Positions 10,568 through 21,961 are shown, counted from the first letter of the stretch. The stretch: 64,000 nucleotides of DNA from Staphylococcus schweitzeri (GCF_002902405.1 NZ_PPQS01000051.1:105315-169314), one strand, 5' to 3'. Made by a program: numbers and translations. The notes: generated by a model from the letters alone, not told the origin.

Positions 10568-11734
10568 ATGAATATCCACGAGTATCAAGGTAAAGAAATA
10601 TTTCGTTCAATGGGCGTTGCAGTTCCAGAAGGACGAGTAGCATTTACTGCTGAAGAAGCGGTGGAGAAAGCAAAAGAATTGAATTCGGATGTATATGTTG
10701 TAAAAGCACAAATACATGCTGGGGGTAGAGGTAAAGCAGGCGGAGTAAAAATTGCTAAATCTTTATCTGAGGTAGAAACATATGCAAATGAATTATTAGG
10801 GAAAACTTTGGTGACACATCAAACTGGTCCAGAAGGTAAAGAAATTAAACGTTTATATATCGAAGAAGGTTGTGCTATTCAAAAAGAATATTACGTTGGC
10901 TTCGTTATTGATCGTGCGACTGACCAAGTAACATTAATGGCGTCTGAAGAAGGGGGCACTGAGATTGAAGAAGTTGCTGCGAAGACTCCTGAAAAAATCT
11001 TCAAAGAAACTATCGATCCAGTAATCGGACTTTCACCATTCCAAGCGAGACGAATTGCTTTTAATATTAATATTCCTAAAGAATCTGTTAACAAAGCTGC
11101 TAAATTCTTATTAGCACTTTATAATGTATTCATTGAAAAAGATTGTTCAATCGTAGAAATCAACCCATTAGTTACAACAGCAGATGGTGATGTTTTGGCA
11201 TTAGATGCTAAAATTAATTTTGATGATAATGCATTATTCAGACACAAAGATGTTGTAGAATTACGTGATTTAGAAGAAGAAGATCCGAAAGAGATTGAGG
11301 CGTCTAAGCATGATTTATCATACATTGCATTAGATGGTGACATCGGATGTATGGTTAATGGTGCAGGTTTAGCCATGGCAACAATGGATACGATTAATCA
11401 TTTTGGTGGGAACCCAGCCAATTTCCTAGATGCAGGCGGAAGCGCTACTAGAGAAAAAGTAACTGAAGCATTTAAAATCATTTTAGGTGATGAAAATGTT
11501 AAAGGTATTTTTGTAAACATTTTTGGTGGCATTATGAAATGTGATGTTATCGCAGAAGGTATCGTTGAAGCTGTAAAAGAAGTAGATTTAACTTTACCAC
11601 TAGTTGTACGCTTAGAAGGTACAAATGTTGAGTTAGGTAAAAAAATCTTAAAAGACTCAGGATTAGCAATTGAACCAGCAGCAACAATGGCTGAAGGTGC
11701 ACAAAAAATTGTTAAACTAGTTAAAGAAGCATAA
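10568..11734 (+). CDS. sucC: Succinyl-CoA ligase (ADP-forming) beta subunit
   Basis: TCA-cycle enzyme subunit converting succinyl-CoA to succinate with ATP formation. The 388-residue protein opens [17 protein letters not shown], has an ATP-grasp domain with the GGRGKAGGV loop and VEINPLVTT metal-binding region, and a C-terminal ligase domain containing [11 protein letters not shown] and [24 protein letters not shown] lies about 7 bases before the ATG. The alpha subunit follows 21 bases downstream. The promoter carries a cre-like site. Confidence 0.98.
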   Translation: MNIHEYQGKEIFRSMGVAVPEGRVAFTAEEAVEKAKELNSDVYVVKAQIHAGGRGKAGGVKIAKSLSEVETYANELLGKTLVTHQTGPEGKEIKRLYIEEGCAIQKEYYVGFVIDRATDQVTLMASEEGGTEIEEVAAKTPEKIFKETIDPVIGLSPFQARRIAFNINIPKESVNKAAKFLLALYNVFIEKDCSIVEINPLVTTADGDVLALDAKINFDDNALFRHKDVVELRDLEEEDPKEIEASKHDLSYIALDGDIGCMVNGAGLAMATMDTINHFGGNPANFLDAGGSATREKVTEAFKIILGDENVKGIFVNIFGGIMKCDVIAEGIVEAVKEVDLTLPLVVRLEGTNVELGKKILKDSGLAIEPAATMAEGAQKIVKLVKEA

Positions 11735-11755
11735 GGAAAGGATGGGAGCACTAAG

Positions 11756-12664
11756 ATGAGTGTATTTATAGATAAGAATACTAAAGTAATGGTACAAGGT
11801 ATTACAGGGTCTACTGCCCTTTTCCATACAAAACAAATGCTTGATTATGGTACGAAAATAGTAGCAGGTGTGACACCTGGTAAAGGTGGTCAAGTTGTTG
11901 AAGGCGTTCCTGTTTTCAACACTGTTGAAGAAGCTAAAAATGAAACTGGTGCAACTGTATCAGTCATTTACGTTCCAGCGCCATTTGCTGCAGACTCAAT
12001 TTTAGAAGCAGCAGATGCAGACTTAGATATGGTTATTTGTATTACAGAACATATTCCTGTATTAGACATGGTTAAAGTTAAACGCTACTTGCAAGGTAGA
12101 AAAACGCGTTTAGTAGGTCCAAATTGCCCAGGTGTGATTACAGCAGATGAATGTAAAATTGGTATTATGCCTGGCTATATTCACAAAAAAGGTCATGTAG
12201 GTGTAGTATCACGTTCAGGTACATTAACATATGAAGCAGTACACCAATTGACTGAAGAAGGTATTGGCCAAACTACGGCTGTTGGGATTGGTGGAGACCC
12301 AGTGAATGGCACAAACTTTATTGATGTTTTAAAAGCATTCAATGAAGATGACGAAACGAAAGCAGTTGTTATGATTGGTGAAATCGGTGGTACAGCAGAA
12401 GAAGAAGCAGCTGAATGGATTAAAGCAAATATGACGAAACCAGTTGTAGGCTTTATCGGTGGACAAACAGCACCTCCTGGAAAACGTATGGGACATGCTG
12501 GTGCAATCATTTCAGGTGGTAAAGGAACTGCTGAAGAGAAAATTAAAACATTAAATAGTTGTGGTGTGAAAACAGCAGCAACACCTTCAGAAATTGGTTC
12601 AACATTAATTGAAGCTGCTAAAGAAGCAGGTATTTATGAATCGTTATTAACTGTTAATAAATAA
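11756..12664 (+). CDS. sucD: Succinyl-CoA ligase alpha subunit
   Basis: Partner of SucC that binds CoA and carries the phosphohistidine. Rossmann CoA-binding domain at the N-terminus ([16 protein letters not shown]), [10 protein letters not shown] loop, and the catalytic histidine H247 in [11 protein letters not shown]. Length 302 residues as usual. GGAAAGGATGGGAG precedes the start. A terminator follows, closing the sucCD operon. Confidence 0.98.
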   Translation: MSVFIDKNTKVMVQGITGSTALFHTKQMLDYGTKIVAGVTPGKGGQVVEGVPVFNTVEEAKNETGATVSVIYVPAPFAADSILEAADADLDMVICITEHIPVLDMVKVKRYLQGRKTRLVGPNCPGVITADECKIGIMPGYIHKKGHVGVVSRSGTLTYEAVHQLTEEGIGQTTAVGIGGDPVNGTNFIDVLKAFNEDDETKAVVMIGEIGGTAEEEAAEWIKANMTKPVVGFIGGQTAPPGKRMGHAGAIISGGKGTAEEKIKTLNSCGVKTAATPSEIGSTLIEAAKEAGIYESLLTVNK

Positions 12665-12683
12665 AGTTAAAAGATGATATAAA

Positions 12684-12736
12684 TGGCTATAGCCCATTCC
12701 ATACTTTATTAAAGTATTGGAAATGGGCTATTTGTC
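12684..12736 (+). terminator. Terminator after sucCD
   Basis: TAGCCCATT and AATGGGCTA form the base and ATACTTT/AAAGTAT extends the stem, with a short T-rich tail. It separates sucCD from the lytN promoter region. Confidence 0.8.
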
Positions 12737-12853
12737 GTGCGATGAATGTAGAGATACGCTTTGCATATTTTGGAAAGGCAAGTTAATTATTTTACCTTCT
12801 TCAATAGCGTTCTAAAACAAAGTAAATTTTTTATTAAAATATATGGTGCACTA

Positions 12854-12862
12854 TGTTATAAT
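12854..12862 (+). promoter_or_regulatory. Extended -10 promoter of lytN
   Basis: TGTTATAAT is a perfect extended -10 box, 30 bases before the lytN ATG. The matching -35 region (TTAAAA) is poor, so the promoter would lean on the TG extension. Confidence 0.6.
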
Positions 12863-12893
12863 ATTAATATATTATTGCAAGGGATGTTTCATC

Positions 12894-14012
12894 ATGAATC
12901 AACAACAAAGTAAAGTACGCTATTCAATTAGAAAAGCTAGTATTGGAATTTTGTCAATTTCAATAGGTATGTTTTTGGCATTGGGTATTTCGAACAAAGC
13001 ATATGCAGATGAAATTGATAAATCTAAAGATTTTGCAAGAGGGTATGAGCAAAATGTATTCGAGAAATCAGAGGTAAATGTTAATAATAATACGACAAAA
13101 GACAAAATAAAAATTGAAGGTATTGTTAAAACATCGGATACAAGTTTAAAGTTAAACAACAATTCAGCAATTTCAAATGGAAATAAAATTAATCAAGATT
13201 TAAAGATTTCAAATACTTCGAAAAACTCAACCCAAGGTAAAAATCTAGTTGTTAAAAACAATGAACCTACCAAAGAAATTAAAACTGCAAACTTGGAAGC
13301 TCAAAATTCTAATCAAAAGAAAATAACAAAAGTTACTAATGATTACTTTGGTTACTACAGTTTTAGAGAAGCGCCAAAAACACAAATCTATACTGTAAAA
13401 AAAGGAGACACACTTAGTGGTATAGCGTTAAAATATAAAACTACAGTTTCTAATATTCAACATACAAATAATATAGCAAATCCTAATTTAATATTTATTG
13501 GTCAAAAATTAAGAGTGCCAATGACGCCATTAGTAGTACCAAAACCAAATACAGTGTCTTCAAGTAATAAAAGTAATAGTAATAGCAGTACATTAAATTA
13601 TTTGAAAACATTAGAGAATAGAGGATGGGATTTCGACGGTAGTTATGGATGGCAATGTTTCGATTTAGTCAATGTATATTGGAATCATCTTTATGGTCAT
13701 GGATTAAAAGGATATGGAGCTAAAGATATACCATATGCAAATAATTTTAATAGTGAAGCTAAAATTTATCACAACACACCAACTTTCAAAGCTGAACCTG
13801 GGGACTTAGTGGTTTTTAGTGGAAGATTTGGTGGAGGATATGGTCATACAGCTATTGTCTTAAATGGTGATTATGATGGAAAATTAATGAAATTCCAAAG
13901 TTTAGACCAAAACTGGAATAATGGTGGATGGCGTAAAGCAGAGGTTGCACATAAAGTTGTTCATAATTATGAAAATGACATGATCTTTATTAGACCATAT
14001 AAAAAAGCATAA
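12894..14012 (+). CDS. lytN: Cross-wall peptidoglycan hydrolase LytN (YSIRK signal, LysM, CHAP)
   Basis: Secreted murein hydrolase; in S. aureus it is directed to the division cross-wall, where it helps cell separation. From the ATG at 12894 the protein has 372 residues. Residues 10-14 are the YSIRK motif, then a hydrophobic core and the AYA site at 36-38. A low-complexity Asn/Lys/Ser region runs to about 150, a LysM domain covers 164-209, a Ser/Asn linker follows, and the CHAP domain runs from about 240 with C255 in YGWQCFD and H318 in GYGHTAI as expected catalytic residues. AAGGGA lies upstream of this ATG. A start at 12843 would add residues before the signal and is disfavoured. fmhC follows 27 bases on. 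Confidence 0.93.
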   Translation: MNQQQSKVRYSIRKASIGILSISIGMFLALGISNKAYADEIDKSKDFARGYEQNVFEKSEVNVNNNTTKDKIKIEGIVKTSDTSLKLNNNSAISNGNKINQDLKISNTSKNSTQGKNLVVKNNEPTKEIKTANLEAQNSNQKKITKVTNDYFGYYSFREAPKTQIYTVKKGDTLSGIALKYKTTVSNIQHTNNIANPNLIFIGQKLRVPMTPLVVPKPNTVSSSNKSNSNSSTLNYLKTLENRGWDFDGSYGWQCFDLVNVYWNHLYGHGLKGYGAKDIPYANNFNSEAKIYHNTPTFKAEPGDLVVFSGRFGGGYGHTAIVLNGDYDGKLMKFQSLDQNWNNGGWRKAEVAHKVVHNYENDMIFIRPYKKA

Positions 14013-14039
14013 TTTAAGTCAAAGGTAGGACATTTAAAT

Positions 14040-15284
14040 ATGAAATTTTCAACTTTAAGTGAAGAAGAATTTACCAACTACACCAAAAAGCACTTCAAAC
14101 ATTATACACAGTCTATAGAATTATATAATTATAGAAATAAAATAAATCATGAAGCACATATTGTGGGAGTGAAGAATGATAAAAATGAAGTTATAGCTGC
14201 ATGTTTATTAACAGAGGCACGTATTTTTAAATTCTACAAATATTTCTACTCTCATAGAGGTCCTTTACTTGATTATTTCGATACTAAATTAGTTTGTTAC
14301 TTTTTTAAAGAATTATCTAAATACATTTATAAAAATAGAGGAGTATTTATTCTTGTTGATCCATATTTAATAGAAAATTTAAGAGATGCAAATGGTAGGA
14401 TAATAAAGAATTATAATAATTCAGTGATAGTAAAGATGCTAGGAAAAATTGGGTATATCCATCAAGGTTATACAACAGGATATTCAAATAAAAGTCAAAT
14501 TAGATGGATTTCTGTATTAGATTTAAAAGATAAAGATGAGAACCAACTTTTAAAAGAGATGGAATACCAAACTAGAAGAAATATAAAAAAGACTATTGAG
14601 ATAGGTGTTAAGGTTGAAAATTTATCTATTGAAGAAACAAATCGATTTTATAAATTGTTTCAAATGGCAGAAGAAAAACATGGTTTTCATTTCATGAATG
14701 AAGGTTATTTTAAACGAATGCAAGAAATATATAAAGATAAGGCAATGTTAAAGATAGCTTGTATAGATCTTAATGAATATCAAGATAAATTAAAAATACA
14801 ATTATTGAAAATCGAAAATGAAATTATCGCAGTGAACAAAGCATTAAATGAAACTCCTAATTCTAAAAAGAATAAATCTAAATTAAATCAGCTGAATATA
14901 CAATTATCTAGTATTAATAATAGAATTAGTAAAACCGAAGAATTAATATTAGAGGATGGACCTGTTTTGGATTTAGCTGCTGCTTTATTTATATGTACTG
15001 ATGATGAAGTTTATTATCTATCAAGTGGATCAAATCCTGAGTATAATCAGTATATGGGAGCATATCATCTACAATGGCATATGATAAAATATGCAAAATC
15101 ACATAATATTAATAGGTATAATTTTTATGGAATAACAGGCGTCTTTAGTGATGAGGCAGATGATTTTGGTGTACAACAATTTAAAAAAGGTTTTAATACA
15201 CATGTTGAAGAATTAATTGGCGATTTCATCAAACCAGTAAGACCAATTCTATATAAATTTGCAAAACGTATTTATAAGGTTTGA
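14040..15284 (+). CDS. fmhC: FemABX family aminoacyltransferase FmhC (EprH)
   Basis: Peptidoglycan cross-bridge enzyme that uses aminoacyl-tRNA to add residues to lipid-linked precursors. FmhC and FmhA have been linked to serine insertion and to resistance to bridge-cutting endopeptidases. The 414-residue protein has the two GNAT-like FemABX subdomains and the helical coiled-coil arm at about residues 250-305, rich in Lys/Leu/Asn/Glu. The C-terminal segment YLSSGSNPEYNQYMGAYHLQW and NFYGITGVF is typical of FemA/B. AAAGGTAGGA precedes the ATG. Together with lytN it forms a two-gene unit closed by a terminator. Confidence 0.92.
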   Translation: MKFSTLSEEEFTNYTKKHFKHYTQSIELYNYRNKINHEAHIVGVKNDKNEVIAACLLTEARIFKFYKYFYSHRGPLLDYFDTKLVCYFFKELSKYIYKNRGVFILVDPYLIENLRDANGRIIKNYNNSVIVKMLGKIGYIHQGYTTGYSNKSQIRWISVLDLKDKDENQLLKEMEYQTRRNIKKTIEIGVKVENLSIEETNRFYKLFQMAEEKHGFHFMNEGYFKRMQEIYKDKAMLKIACIDLNEYQDKLKIQLLKIENEIIAVNKALNETPNSKKNKSKLNQLNIQLSSINNRISKTEELILEDGPVLDLAAALFICTDDEVYYLSSGSNPEYNQYMGAYHLQWHMIKYAKSHNINRYNFYGITGVFSDEADDFGVQQFKKGFNTHVEELIGDFIKPVRPILYKFAKRIYKV

Positions 15285-15289
15285 TTATA

Positions 15290-15345
15290 AAGTATGTTGG
15301 AAATTGAAATTTTAAATTCTTTCCAACATACTTTTCATTTTTTAC
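15290..15345 (+). terminator. Terminator after lytN-fmhC
   Basis: AAGTATGTTGGAAA pairs perfectly with TTTCCAACATACTT around an AT-rich loop and runs into a T-rich tail. Confidence 0.88.
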
Positions 15346-15458
15346 AAGTCGGTATTTTTACTCCTTAAAATAACATTACATCGAGAATGTTTTTGTATTA
15401 GAAATGTAAAGCAAAAATAGAATATGATTTTGTATGATTAAAAAAAGGAGTTGATTTA

Positions 15459-16331
15459 TTGATTAGACAATTTTTGCTTAGATTATACTGGGCGCAATTT
15501 TCGACTAAACAAATTTATCAATTTTTAATGGCGTATCCTAATGTAATTAAAGAGGATTGCGGAAAAAAAGATAGATATTTATGTGAGTGGGTGAAAAGGG
15601 AAGAAAATGTTCATTTATTACGTAAATACTATGCTTTTATAAAACTTGATCATAACGTAATTATTAAAGAACTACAAAAATTAAAAGTGAGTTATATGAC
15701 CTATATGGATACTGAATACCCAGTGCTATTAAAAGAAATATATCAATTTCCACTTCTTCTTTTCTATAAAGGGAACATAAAATTAATAAATAATAGGTTT
15801 CATTTGGCAGTAGTAGGTGCAAGAGATTCTACAAGTTATACTCTACAGGCTTTAGATTTTTTATTATCACATGATAGAAGTAAATGTTTAACAATTGTTT
15901 CCGGCCTTGCTCAAGGAGCTGATGCAATGGCACATCAAATAGCTTTAAAATACAATCTCCCTACAATAGCAGTTTTAGCCTTTGGCCATCAAACACATTA
16001 TCCCAAAAGCACATTAGCATTAAGAAATAAAATAGAAGAAAAAGGTTTAGTTATATCCGAATATCCACCCCATACACCAATTGCTAAATATAGATTTCCT
16101 GAACGCAATAGAATTATCAGTGGTTTGTCAAAAGGGGTTTTAATTACTGAGGCTAAGGAACAAAGCGGTAGTCACATCACGATAGATTTTGCATTAGAGC
16201 AAAATAGAAATGTATATGTTTTACCAGGGTCAATGTTTAATCCAATGACAAAAGGTAATTTATTACGTATCCAAGAAGGTGCTAAGGTAGTTTTAAACGC
16301 AAACGATATATTAGAGGACTACTACATTTAA
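15459..16331 (+). CDS. dprA: DNA processing protein DprA (Smf)
   Basis: Binds incoming single-stranded DNA and loads RecA during transformation. The Rossmann-like DprA core is seen from about residue 105: VVGARDSTSYT, VSGLAQGADAMAHQIAL, SEYPPHTP, FPERNRIISGLS and the conserved GSHITIDFALEQNRNVYVLPG. Length 290 residues. The start is a TTG at 15459 because AAAAGGAG lies 8 bases upstream and no ATG is near. It precedes topA, as in other Bacillales. Confidence 0.95.
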   Translation: MIRQFLLRLYWAQFSTKQIYQFLMAYPNVIKEDCGKKDRYLCEWVKREENVHLLRKYYAFIKLDHNVIIKELQKLKVSYMTYMDTEYPVLLKEIYQFPLLLFYKGNIKLINNRFHLAVVGARDSTSYTLQALDFLLSHDRSKCLTIVSGLAQGADAMAHQIALKYNLPTIAVLAFGHQTHYPKSTLALRNKIEEKGLVISEYPPHTPIAKYRFPERNRIISGLSKGVLITEAKEQSGSHITIDFALEQNRNVYVLPGSMFNPMTKGNLLRIQEGAKVVLNANDILEDYYI

Positions 16332-16442
16332 AAGTAAACATAATGAGTTGCTTCATATTTCATTTGTTGACTTTTACAATTTATTTTTTAATAAAATCTA
16401 TAAAAATTAGACAGGGAAAATTCATAGTTTAGATATAAAACG

Positions 16443-16472
16443 TTGACAAAAGCAAAATTAAGCGTTTATCAT
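16443..16472 (+). promoter_or_regulatory. Sigma-A promoter of topA
   Basis: TTGACA at 16443-16448 and TATCAT at 16467-16472 with an 18-base spacer, about 40 bases before the topA start. A second possible promoter lies upstream (TTGACT at 16367, TAATAA at 16389). Confidence 0.6.
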
Positions 16473-16510
16473 TTATCTTTAGTAATTAGATTAGCGAGGG
16501 GGAAATGACA

Positions 16511-18580
16511 TTGGCAGATAATTTAGTCATTGTTGAATCGCCTGCAAAAGCTAAAACCATTGAAAAGTATTTAGGTAAGAAATATAAAGTTATAGCTTCA
16601 ATGGGACATGTTAGAGACTTACCAAGAAGTCAAATGGGTGTCGACACTGAAGATAACTACGAACCAAAATATATAACAATACGCGGAAAAGGTCCTGTTG
16701 TAAAAGAATTGAAAAAACATGCAAAAAAAGCGAAAAACGTCTTTCTCGCAAGTGACCCCGACCGTGAAGGTGAAGCAATTGCTTGGCATTTATCAAAAAT
16801 TTTAGAGCTTGAAGATTCTAAAGAAAATCGCGTTGTTTTCAACGAAATAACTAAAGACGCTGTTAAAGAAAGTTTTAAAAATCCTAGAGAAATTGAAATG
16901 AACTTAGTCGATGCACAACAAGCGCGTCGAATTTTAGATAGATTAGTTGGCTATAACATTTCACCTGTTCTATGGAAAAAGGTTAAAAAAGGATTGTCAG
17001 CGGGTCGAGTTCAATCTGTTGCACTTCGTTTAGTCATTGACCGTGAAAATGAAATTCGAAATTTTAAACCAGAAGAATACTGGACTATCGAAGGTGAATT
17101 TAGATACAAAAAATCAAAGTTTAATGCTAAATTTCTTCATTATAAAAACAAACCTTTTAAATTAAAAACAAAAAAAGATGTTGAGAAAATTACAACTGCA
17201 TTAGATGGAGATCAATTTGAAATTACAAATGTGACTAAAAAAGAAAAAACGCGTAATCCAGCAAACCCATTTACAACTTCTACTTTACAACAAGAGGCGG
17301 CACGTAAATTAAACTTTAAAGCAAGAAAAACAATGATGGTTGCACAACAATTATATGAAGGTATCGATTTGAAAAAGCAAGGTACAGTTGGTTTAATCAC
17401 ATATATGCGTACTGACTCAACACGTATATCAGATACTGCCAAAGCAGAAGCAAAACAGTATATAACTGATAAATATGGTGAATCTTACACTTCTAAGCGT
17501 AAAGCATCAGGGAAACAAGGTGACCAAGATGCCCATGAGGCTATTAGACCTTCAAGTACTATGCGAACGCCAGATGATATGAAGTCATTTTTGACAAAAG
17601 ATCAATACAGATTATACAAATTAATTTGGGAACGATTTGTTGCCAGTCAAATGGCTCCAGCAATACTTGATACAGTTTCATTAGACATCACACAAGGCGA
17701 CATTAAATTTAGAGCTAATGGTCAAACAATCAAGTTTAAAGGATTCATGACGCTTTATGTAGAAACTAAAGATGATACTGAAAGCGAAAAAGAAAATAAA
17801 CTACCTAAATTAGAGCAAGGTGATAATGTCACAGCAACTCAAATTGAACCAGCTCAACACTATACACAACCACCTCCAAGATATACTGAGGCGAGATTAG
17901 TAAAAACACTTGAAGAACTTAAAATTGGGCGCCCATCAACTTATGCACCGACAATAGATACGATTCAAAAGCGTAACTATGTCAAATTAGAAAGTAAGCG
18001 TTTTGTTCCTACTGAGTTGGGAGAAATAGTTCATGAACAAGTGAAAGAATACTTCCCAGAGATTATTGATGTGGAATTCACAGTAAATATGGAAACGTTA
18101 CTTGATAAGATTGCAGAAGGCGATATTACATGGAGAAAAGTAATCGGCGGTTTCTATAGTAGTTTTAAACAAGATGTAGAACGTGCTGAAGAAGAAATGG
18201 AAAAGATTGAAATCAAAGACGAGCCAGCTGGTGAAGACTGTGAGGTTTGTGGTTCCCCTATGGTTATTAAAATGGGACGCTATGGTAAGTTTATGGCTTG
18301 TTCAAACTTCCCGGATTGTCGTAATACAAAAGCAATCGTTAAGTCTATTGGTGTTAAATGTCCAAAATGTAATGATGGTGACGTCGTAGAAAGAAAATCT
18401 AAAAAGAATCGTGTATTTTACGGATGTTCGAAATACCCTGAATGTGATTTTATTTCTTGGGATAAACCAATTGGTAGAGATTGTCCAAAATGCAATCATT
18501 ATCTTGTTGAAAATAAAAAAGGTAAGACAACACAAGTTGTATGTTCAAACTGTGATTATAAAGAGGCGGCGCAGAAGTAA
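16511..18580 (+). CDS. topA: DNA topoisomerase I
   Basis: Type IA topoisomerase that relaxes negative supercoils. Counted from the TTG at 16511 it has 689 residues: a TOPRIM domain ([18 protein letters not shown], then DPDREG at 82-87), the active-site tyrosine Y298 with R300 in [11 protein letters not shown], and three C-terminal zinc ribbons from about residue 575 (CEVC, CPKC and CPKC sets). The TTG is chosen because GAGGGGG at 16496-16502 lies about 8 bases before it. The ATG at 16505 is too close to that site. It is preceded by its own promoter. Confidence 0.96.
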   Translation: MADNLVIVESPAKAKTIEKYLGKKYKVIASMGHVRDLPRSQMGVDTEDNYEPKYITIRGKGPVVKELKKHAKKAKNVFLASDPDREGEAIAWHLSKILELEDSKENRVVFNEITKDAVKESFKNPREIEMNLVDAQQARRILDRLVGYNISPVLWKKVKKGLSAGRVQSVALRLVIDRENEIRNFKPEEYWTIEGEFRYKKSKFNAKFLHYKNKPFKLKTKKDVEKITTALDGDQFEITNVTKKEKTRNPANPFTTSTLQQEAARKLNFKARKTMMVAQQLYEGIDLKKQGTVGLITYMRTDSTRISDTAKAEAKQYITDKYGESYTSKRKASGKQGDQDAHEAIRPSSTMRTPDDMKSFLTKDQYRLYKLIWERFVASQMAPAILDTVSLDITQGDIKFRANGQTIKFKGFMTLYVETKDDTESEKENKLPKLEQGDNVTATQIEPAQHYTQPPPRYTEARLVKTLEELKIGRPSTYAPTIDTIQKRNYVKLESKRFVPTELGEIVHEQVKEYFPEIIDVEFTVNMETLLDKIAEGDITWRKVIGGFYSSFKQDVERAEEEMEKIEIKDEPAGEDCEVCGSPMVIKMGRYGKFMACSNFPDCRNTKAIVKSIGVKCPKCNDGDVVERKSKKNRVFYGCSKYPECDFISWDKPIGRDCPKCNHYLVENKKGKTTQVVCSNCDYKEAAQK

Positions 18581-18736
18581 CATATTGATAATCAAAATAA
18601 ATTTTGCAGTTATAATATTTAAGTTTTAGATTGATATTTAAAAGTTTGAAGTACATTTTCCGAATGTATATTTCTTATTTGAGCAATCATAACAACGAAA
18701 TTGATAGACATAAATGATAATAAAAGGAGTATAGAA

Positions 18737-20044
18737 ATGACTCAAACTGTAAATGTAATTGGTGCAGGCTTAGCTGGTTCAGAAGCGGCATACCAATTAG
18801 CTGAAAGAGGAATTAAAGTAAACTTAATAGAAATGAGACCAGTAAAGCAAACGCCAGCTCACCATACAGATAAATTTGCTGAACTAGTATGTTCAAACTC
18901 TTTACGAGGCAATGCATTAACAAATGGCGTTGGTGTTTTAAAAGAAGAAATGAGACGTTTGAATTCATTAATTATTGAAGCTGCTGATAAAGCGCGTGTT
19001 CCAGCCGGAGGTGCATTAGCAGTTGATAGACATGACTTTTCTGGATATATTACTGATACCCTTAAAAATCACGAAAATATTACTGTTATTAATGAAGAAA
19101 TTAATGCTATACCTGATGGTTATACTATTATTGCAACAGGTCCACTTACTACTGAAAACTTAGCACAAGAAATTGTAGATATCACTGGTAAAAATCAGCT
19201 TTATTTTTATGATGCAGCTGCTCCAATTATTGAAAAAGATTCAATTGATATGGATAAAGTATATTTGAAATCTCGATATGATAAAGGTGAAGCAGCATAT
19301 TTAAATTGTCCTATGACTGAAACGGAGTTTAACAAATTCTATGAAGCAGTATTAGAAGCGGAAGTTGCACCTGTGAATTCGTTTGAAAAAGAAAAATATT
19401 TCGAAGGTTGTATGCCTTTTGAAGTAATGGCAGAGCGTGGGCGCAAAACTTTACTGTTTGGTCCTATGAAACCAGTTGGTTTAGAAGATCCTAAAACTGG
19501 AAAACGTCCATTTGCTGTTGTGCAATTAAGACAAGATGATGCTGCTGGTACACTTTATAATATTGTTGGATTTCAAACACATTTGAAATGGGGCGCACAA
19601 AAGGAAGTAATTAAATTAATACCAGGTTTAGAAAATGTTGATATTGTTCGATATGGTGTAATGCATAGAAATACATTCATTAATTCGCCCGATGTATTAA
19701 ATGAAAAATATGAATTAATTTCACAACCTAACATTCAATTTGCAGGACAAATGACTGGTGTTGAAGGATATGTGGAAAGTGCGGCTAGTGGCTTAGTTGC
19801 TGGAATCAATCTTGCGCACAAAGTACTAGGTAAGGGAGAAGTAGTATTCCCGAGAGAAACGATGATTGGTAGTATGGCTTATTATATTTCACATGCAAAA
19901 AATAATAAAAACTTCCAACCTATGAATGCTAATTTCGGGTTACTACCTTCTTTAGAAACTAGAATTAAAGATAAGAAAGAACGCTATGAAGCACAAGCTA
20001 ATAGAGCATTAGATTACTTAGAAGGCTTCAAAAAAACTTTATAA
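18737..20044 (+). CDS. trmFO: Methylenetetrahydrofolate-tRNA (uracil-5-)-methyltransferase TrmFO
   Basis: Folate- and FAD-dependent enzyme making m5U54 in the T-loop of tRNA. The dinucleotide fold [19 protein letters not shown] begins at residue 7. C52 in [12 protein letters not shown] and the Cys in [14 protein letters not shown] are the conserved active-site cysteines. Length 435 residues from the ATG at 18737, preceded by AAAGGAG. An upstream in-frame ATG at 18701 has no ribosome binding site. It was formerly called gid. topA lies upstream and xerC downstream, the common Bacillales order. Confidence 0.96.
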   Translation: MTQTVNVIGAGLAGSEAAYQLAERGIKVNLIEMRPVKQTPAHHTDKFAELVCSNSLRGNALTNGVGVLKEEMRRLNSLIIEAADKARVPAGGALAVDRHDFSGYITDTLKNHENITVINEEINAIPDGYTIIATGPLTTENLAQEIVDITGKNQLYFYDAAAPIIEKDSIDMDKVYLKSRYDKGEAAYLNCPMTETEFNKFYEAVLEAEVAPVNSFEKEKYFEGCMPFEVMAERGRKTLLFGPMKPVGLEDPKTGKRPFAVVQLRQDDAAGTLYNIVGFQTHLKWGAQKEVIKLIPGLENVDIVRYGVMHRNTFINSPDVLNEKYELISQPNIQFAGQMTGVEGYVESAASGLVAGINLAHKVLGKGEVVFPRETMIGSMAYYISHAKNNKNFQPMNANFGLLPSLETRIKDKKERYEAQANRALDYLEGFKKTL

Positions 20045-20052
20045 ATAGTTAG

Positions 20053-20136
20053 AAAGACTAGAAAAGCTATTCATTATTAAGTCATGATTGTTTAATTTGT
20101 GGCTATAAAATGAAAAATAATTATTCTAGTCTTTTT
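20053..20136 (+). terminator. Terminator-like hairpin after trmFO with long loop
   Basis: AAAGACTAGAA (20053-20063) pairs perfectly with TTCTAGTCTTT (20124-20134), followed by T residues. The 60-base loop is unusually long for a simple terminator. Confidence 0.6.
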
Positions 20137-20458
20137 AATTTTGGAATTGTTACGTATTTCTGACAATTTGGAATTCGCTTCCGGAAAATATATAAATAAA
20201 TAACACACAATAAGTTGATTGATGTAACATGTAAGAAGAAGTTTTAATTAATCATTATTTAAAAGACACTTAAAGAATAAATCGCGAAGCTATTAATAAA
20301 GATAATTAGTAATTAAATTTAAAAAGAAGTATTCTGGTTTATAGGATAACAAGTTACTTATAATTATTTAATTCTCAAAAGATTTAGAATTGATTATCAA
20401 ATTACTGTAAGCCCTTTGCTGTATGTGCTACAATTCTTATTGATGGAGGGTAAATGTA
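20137..20458. other. trmFO-xerC gap: weak structure only
   Basis: The rest of this gap is very AT-rich. It holds a small inverted repeat (AATTGT with ACAATT) near 20145-20170 and a GGAA/TTCC mini-hairpin just after. The xerC promoter candidate lies at the end. No convincing gene was seen. Confidence 0.5.
20426..20434 (+). promoter_or_regulatory. Extended -10 promoter before xerC
   Basis: TGCTACAAT forms an extended -10 box about 25 bases before the xerC start, with a weak -35. It would drive the xerC-hslV-hslU-codY operon. Confidence 0.5.
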
Positions 20459-21355
20459 TTGAATCATATTCAAGAAGCATTTTTAAATACATTAAAAGTT
20501 GAACGTAATTTTTCGAAACATACATTAAAATCATATCAAGATGATTTAATTCAATTTAATCAATTTTTAGAACAAGAGCATCTACAGTTGAATACTTTTG
20601 AATATAGAGATGCTAGAAATTATTTGAGTTACTTATATTCAAATCATTTGAAAAGAACATCGGTTTCTCGTAAAATCTCAACGTTACGTACTTTTTATGA
20701 ATATTGGATGACGTTAGACGATAATATTGTTAATCCATTTGTTCAATTGGTACATCCAAAGAAGGAAAAATATCTTCCTCAATTCTTTTACGAAGAAGAG
20801 ATGGAGGCATTATTTAAAACGGTAGAAGAGGATGCTACAAAAGGATTGCGTGATAGATTAATTCTTGAGTTATTATATGCTACTGGTATTCGTGTTTCAG
20901 AATTAGTTAATATAAAAAAACAAGATATAGATTTCTATGCTAATGGTGTAACAGTATTAGGAAAAGGTAGCAAAGAGAGATTTGTACCTTTTGGTGCTTA
21001 TTGTAGGCATAGTATTGAAATTTATTTAGAACAATTTAAACCGATTCAGTCATGTAATCATGATTTTCTAATTGTAAATATGAAAGGTGAAGCTATTACA
21101 GAACGTGGTGTACGATATGTTCTGAATGATATTGTTAAAAGGACTGCGGGTGTAAGTGATATACATCCTCATAAACTTAGACATACTTTTGCCACACATT
21201 TGTTGAATCAAGGTGCTGACTTGCGTACAGTGCAATCATTATTAGGTCATGTAAATCTATCAACAACTGGTAAATACACTCATGTATCAAACCAACAGTT
21301 AAGAAAAGTATATCTAAATGCCCATCCTCGAGCGAAAAAGGAGAATGAATCATGA
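20459..21355 (+). CDS. xerC: Tyrosine recombinase XerC
   Basis: Chromosome dimer resolution recombinase acting with XerD at dif under FtsK control; FtsK is also in this window. The 298-residue protein has the SAM-like N-terminal domain (about 1-85) and the catalytic domain with R in [10 protein letters not shown] in GKGSKERFV, the [12 protein letters not shown] box, H in [10 protein letters not shown] and Y in GKYTHV. The start is TTG, with GGAGGG about 9 bases upstream. It overlaps hslV by four bases. This equals the codV-clpQ-clpY-codY operon of Bacillus subtilis. Confidence 0.96.
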   Translation: MNHIQEAFLNTLKVERNFSKHTLKSYQDDLIQFNQFLEQEHLQLNTFEYRDARNYLSYLYSNHLKRTSVSRKISTLRTFYEYWMTLDDNIVNPFVQLVHPKKEKYLPQFFYEEEMEALFKTVEEDATKGLRDRLILELLYATGIRVSELVNIKKQDIDFYANGVTVLGKGSKERFVPFGAYCRHSIEIYLEQFKPIQSCNHDFLIVNMKGEAITERGVRYVLNDIVKRTAGVSDIHPHKLRHTFATHLLNQGADLRTVQSLLGHVNLSTTGKYTHVSNQQLRKVYLNAHPRAKKENES

Positions 21356-21897
21356 GTAATACAACATTACATGCAACAACAATTTATGCCGTAAGACATA
21401 ATGGGAAAGCAGCTATGGCAGGCGATGGCCAAGTTACACTTGGTCAACAAGTCATCATGAAACAAACAGCAAGGAAAGTAAGACGTTTATATGAAGGTAA
21501 AGTATTGGCAGGTTTCGCTGGTAGTGTAGCTGATGCATTTACATTATTCGAGAAATTTGAAACTAAATTACAGCAATTCAGCGGTAATTTGGAAAGAGCT
21601 GCTGTTGAACTAGCTCAAGAATGGCGTGGAGATAAACAATTACGCCAATTAGAAGCAATGCTAATTGTCATGGACAAAGATGCTATTTTAGTCGTCAGCG
21701 GCACTGGTGAGGTTATTGCTCCGGACGACGATTTAATCGCTATTGGATCAGGTGGTAACTATGCATTAAGTGCTGGACGTGCACTGAAACGTCATGCGTC
21801 TCAAATGTCTGCAGAAGAAATGGCATATGAAAGCTTAAAAGTAGCCGCGGATATTTGTGTCTTTACAAATGATAATATTGTTGTAGAAACGCTATAA
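21352..21897 (+). CDS. hslV: ATP-dependent protease subunit HslV (ClpQ)
   Basis: Proteasome-like peptidase that works with HslU. The core [21 protein letters not shown] aligns with the mature N-terminus of other HslV proteins, whose catalytic residue is the first Thr. Here that Thr is residue 9, behind an eight-residue leader MSNTTLHA. Length 181 residues. The ATGA overlap with xerC and the AAAGGAGA upstream support the ATG start. Removal of the leader would be needed to free the threonine nucleophile. Confidence 0.95.
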   Translation: MSNTTLHATTIYAVRHNGKAAMAGDGQVTLGQQVIMKQTARKVRRLYEGKVLAGFAGSVADAFTLFEKFETKLQQFSGNLERAAVELAQEWRGDKQLRQLEAMLIVMDKDAILVVSGTGEVIAPDDDLIAIGSGGNYALSAGRALKRHASQMSAEEMAYESLKVAADICVFTNDNIVVETL

Positions 21898-21961
21898 TAC
21901 TTTGGCGACGATACATTGTTACGAGTAATTAATTTTAGTTAAAGACGGAGGAATGAAATTA

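Noticed and set aside
16505-16510. ATG start for topA
   Set aside because: Only two bases after the ribosome binding site; the TTG at 16511 gives proper spacing and the usual 689 residues.
20459-21355. XerC as an integrase of a mobile element
   Set aside because: Length, motifs and the codV-clpQ-clpY-codY context identify housekeeping XerC; no att repeats or phage genes lie near.
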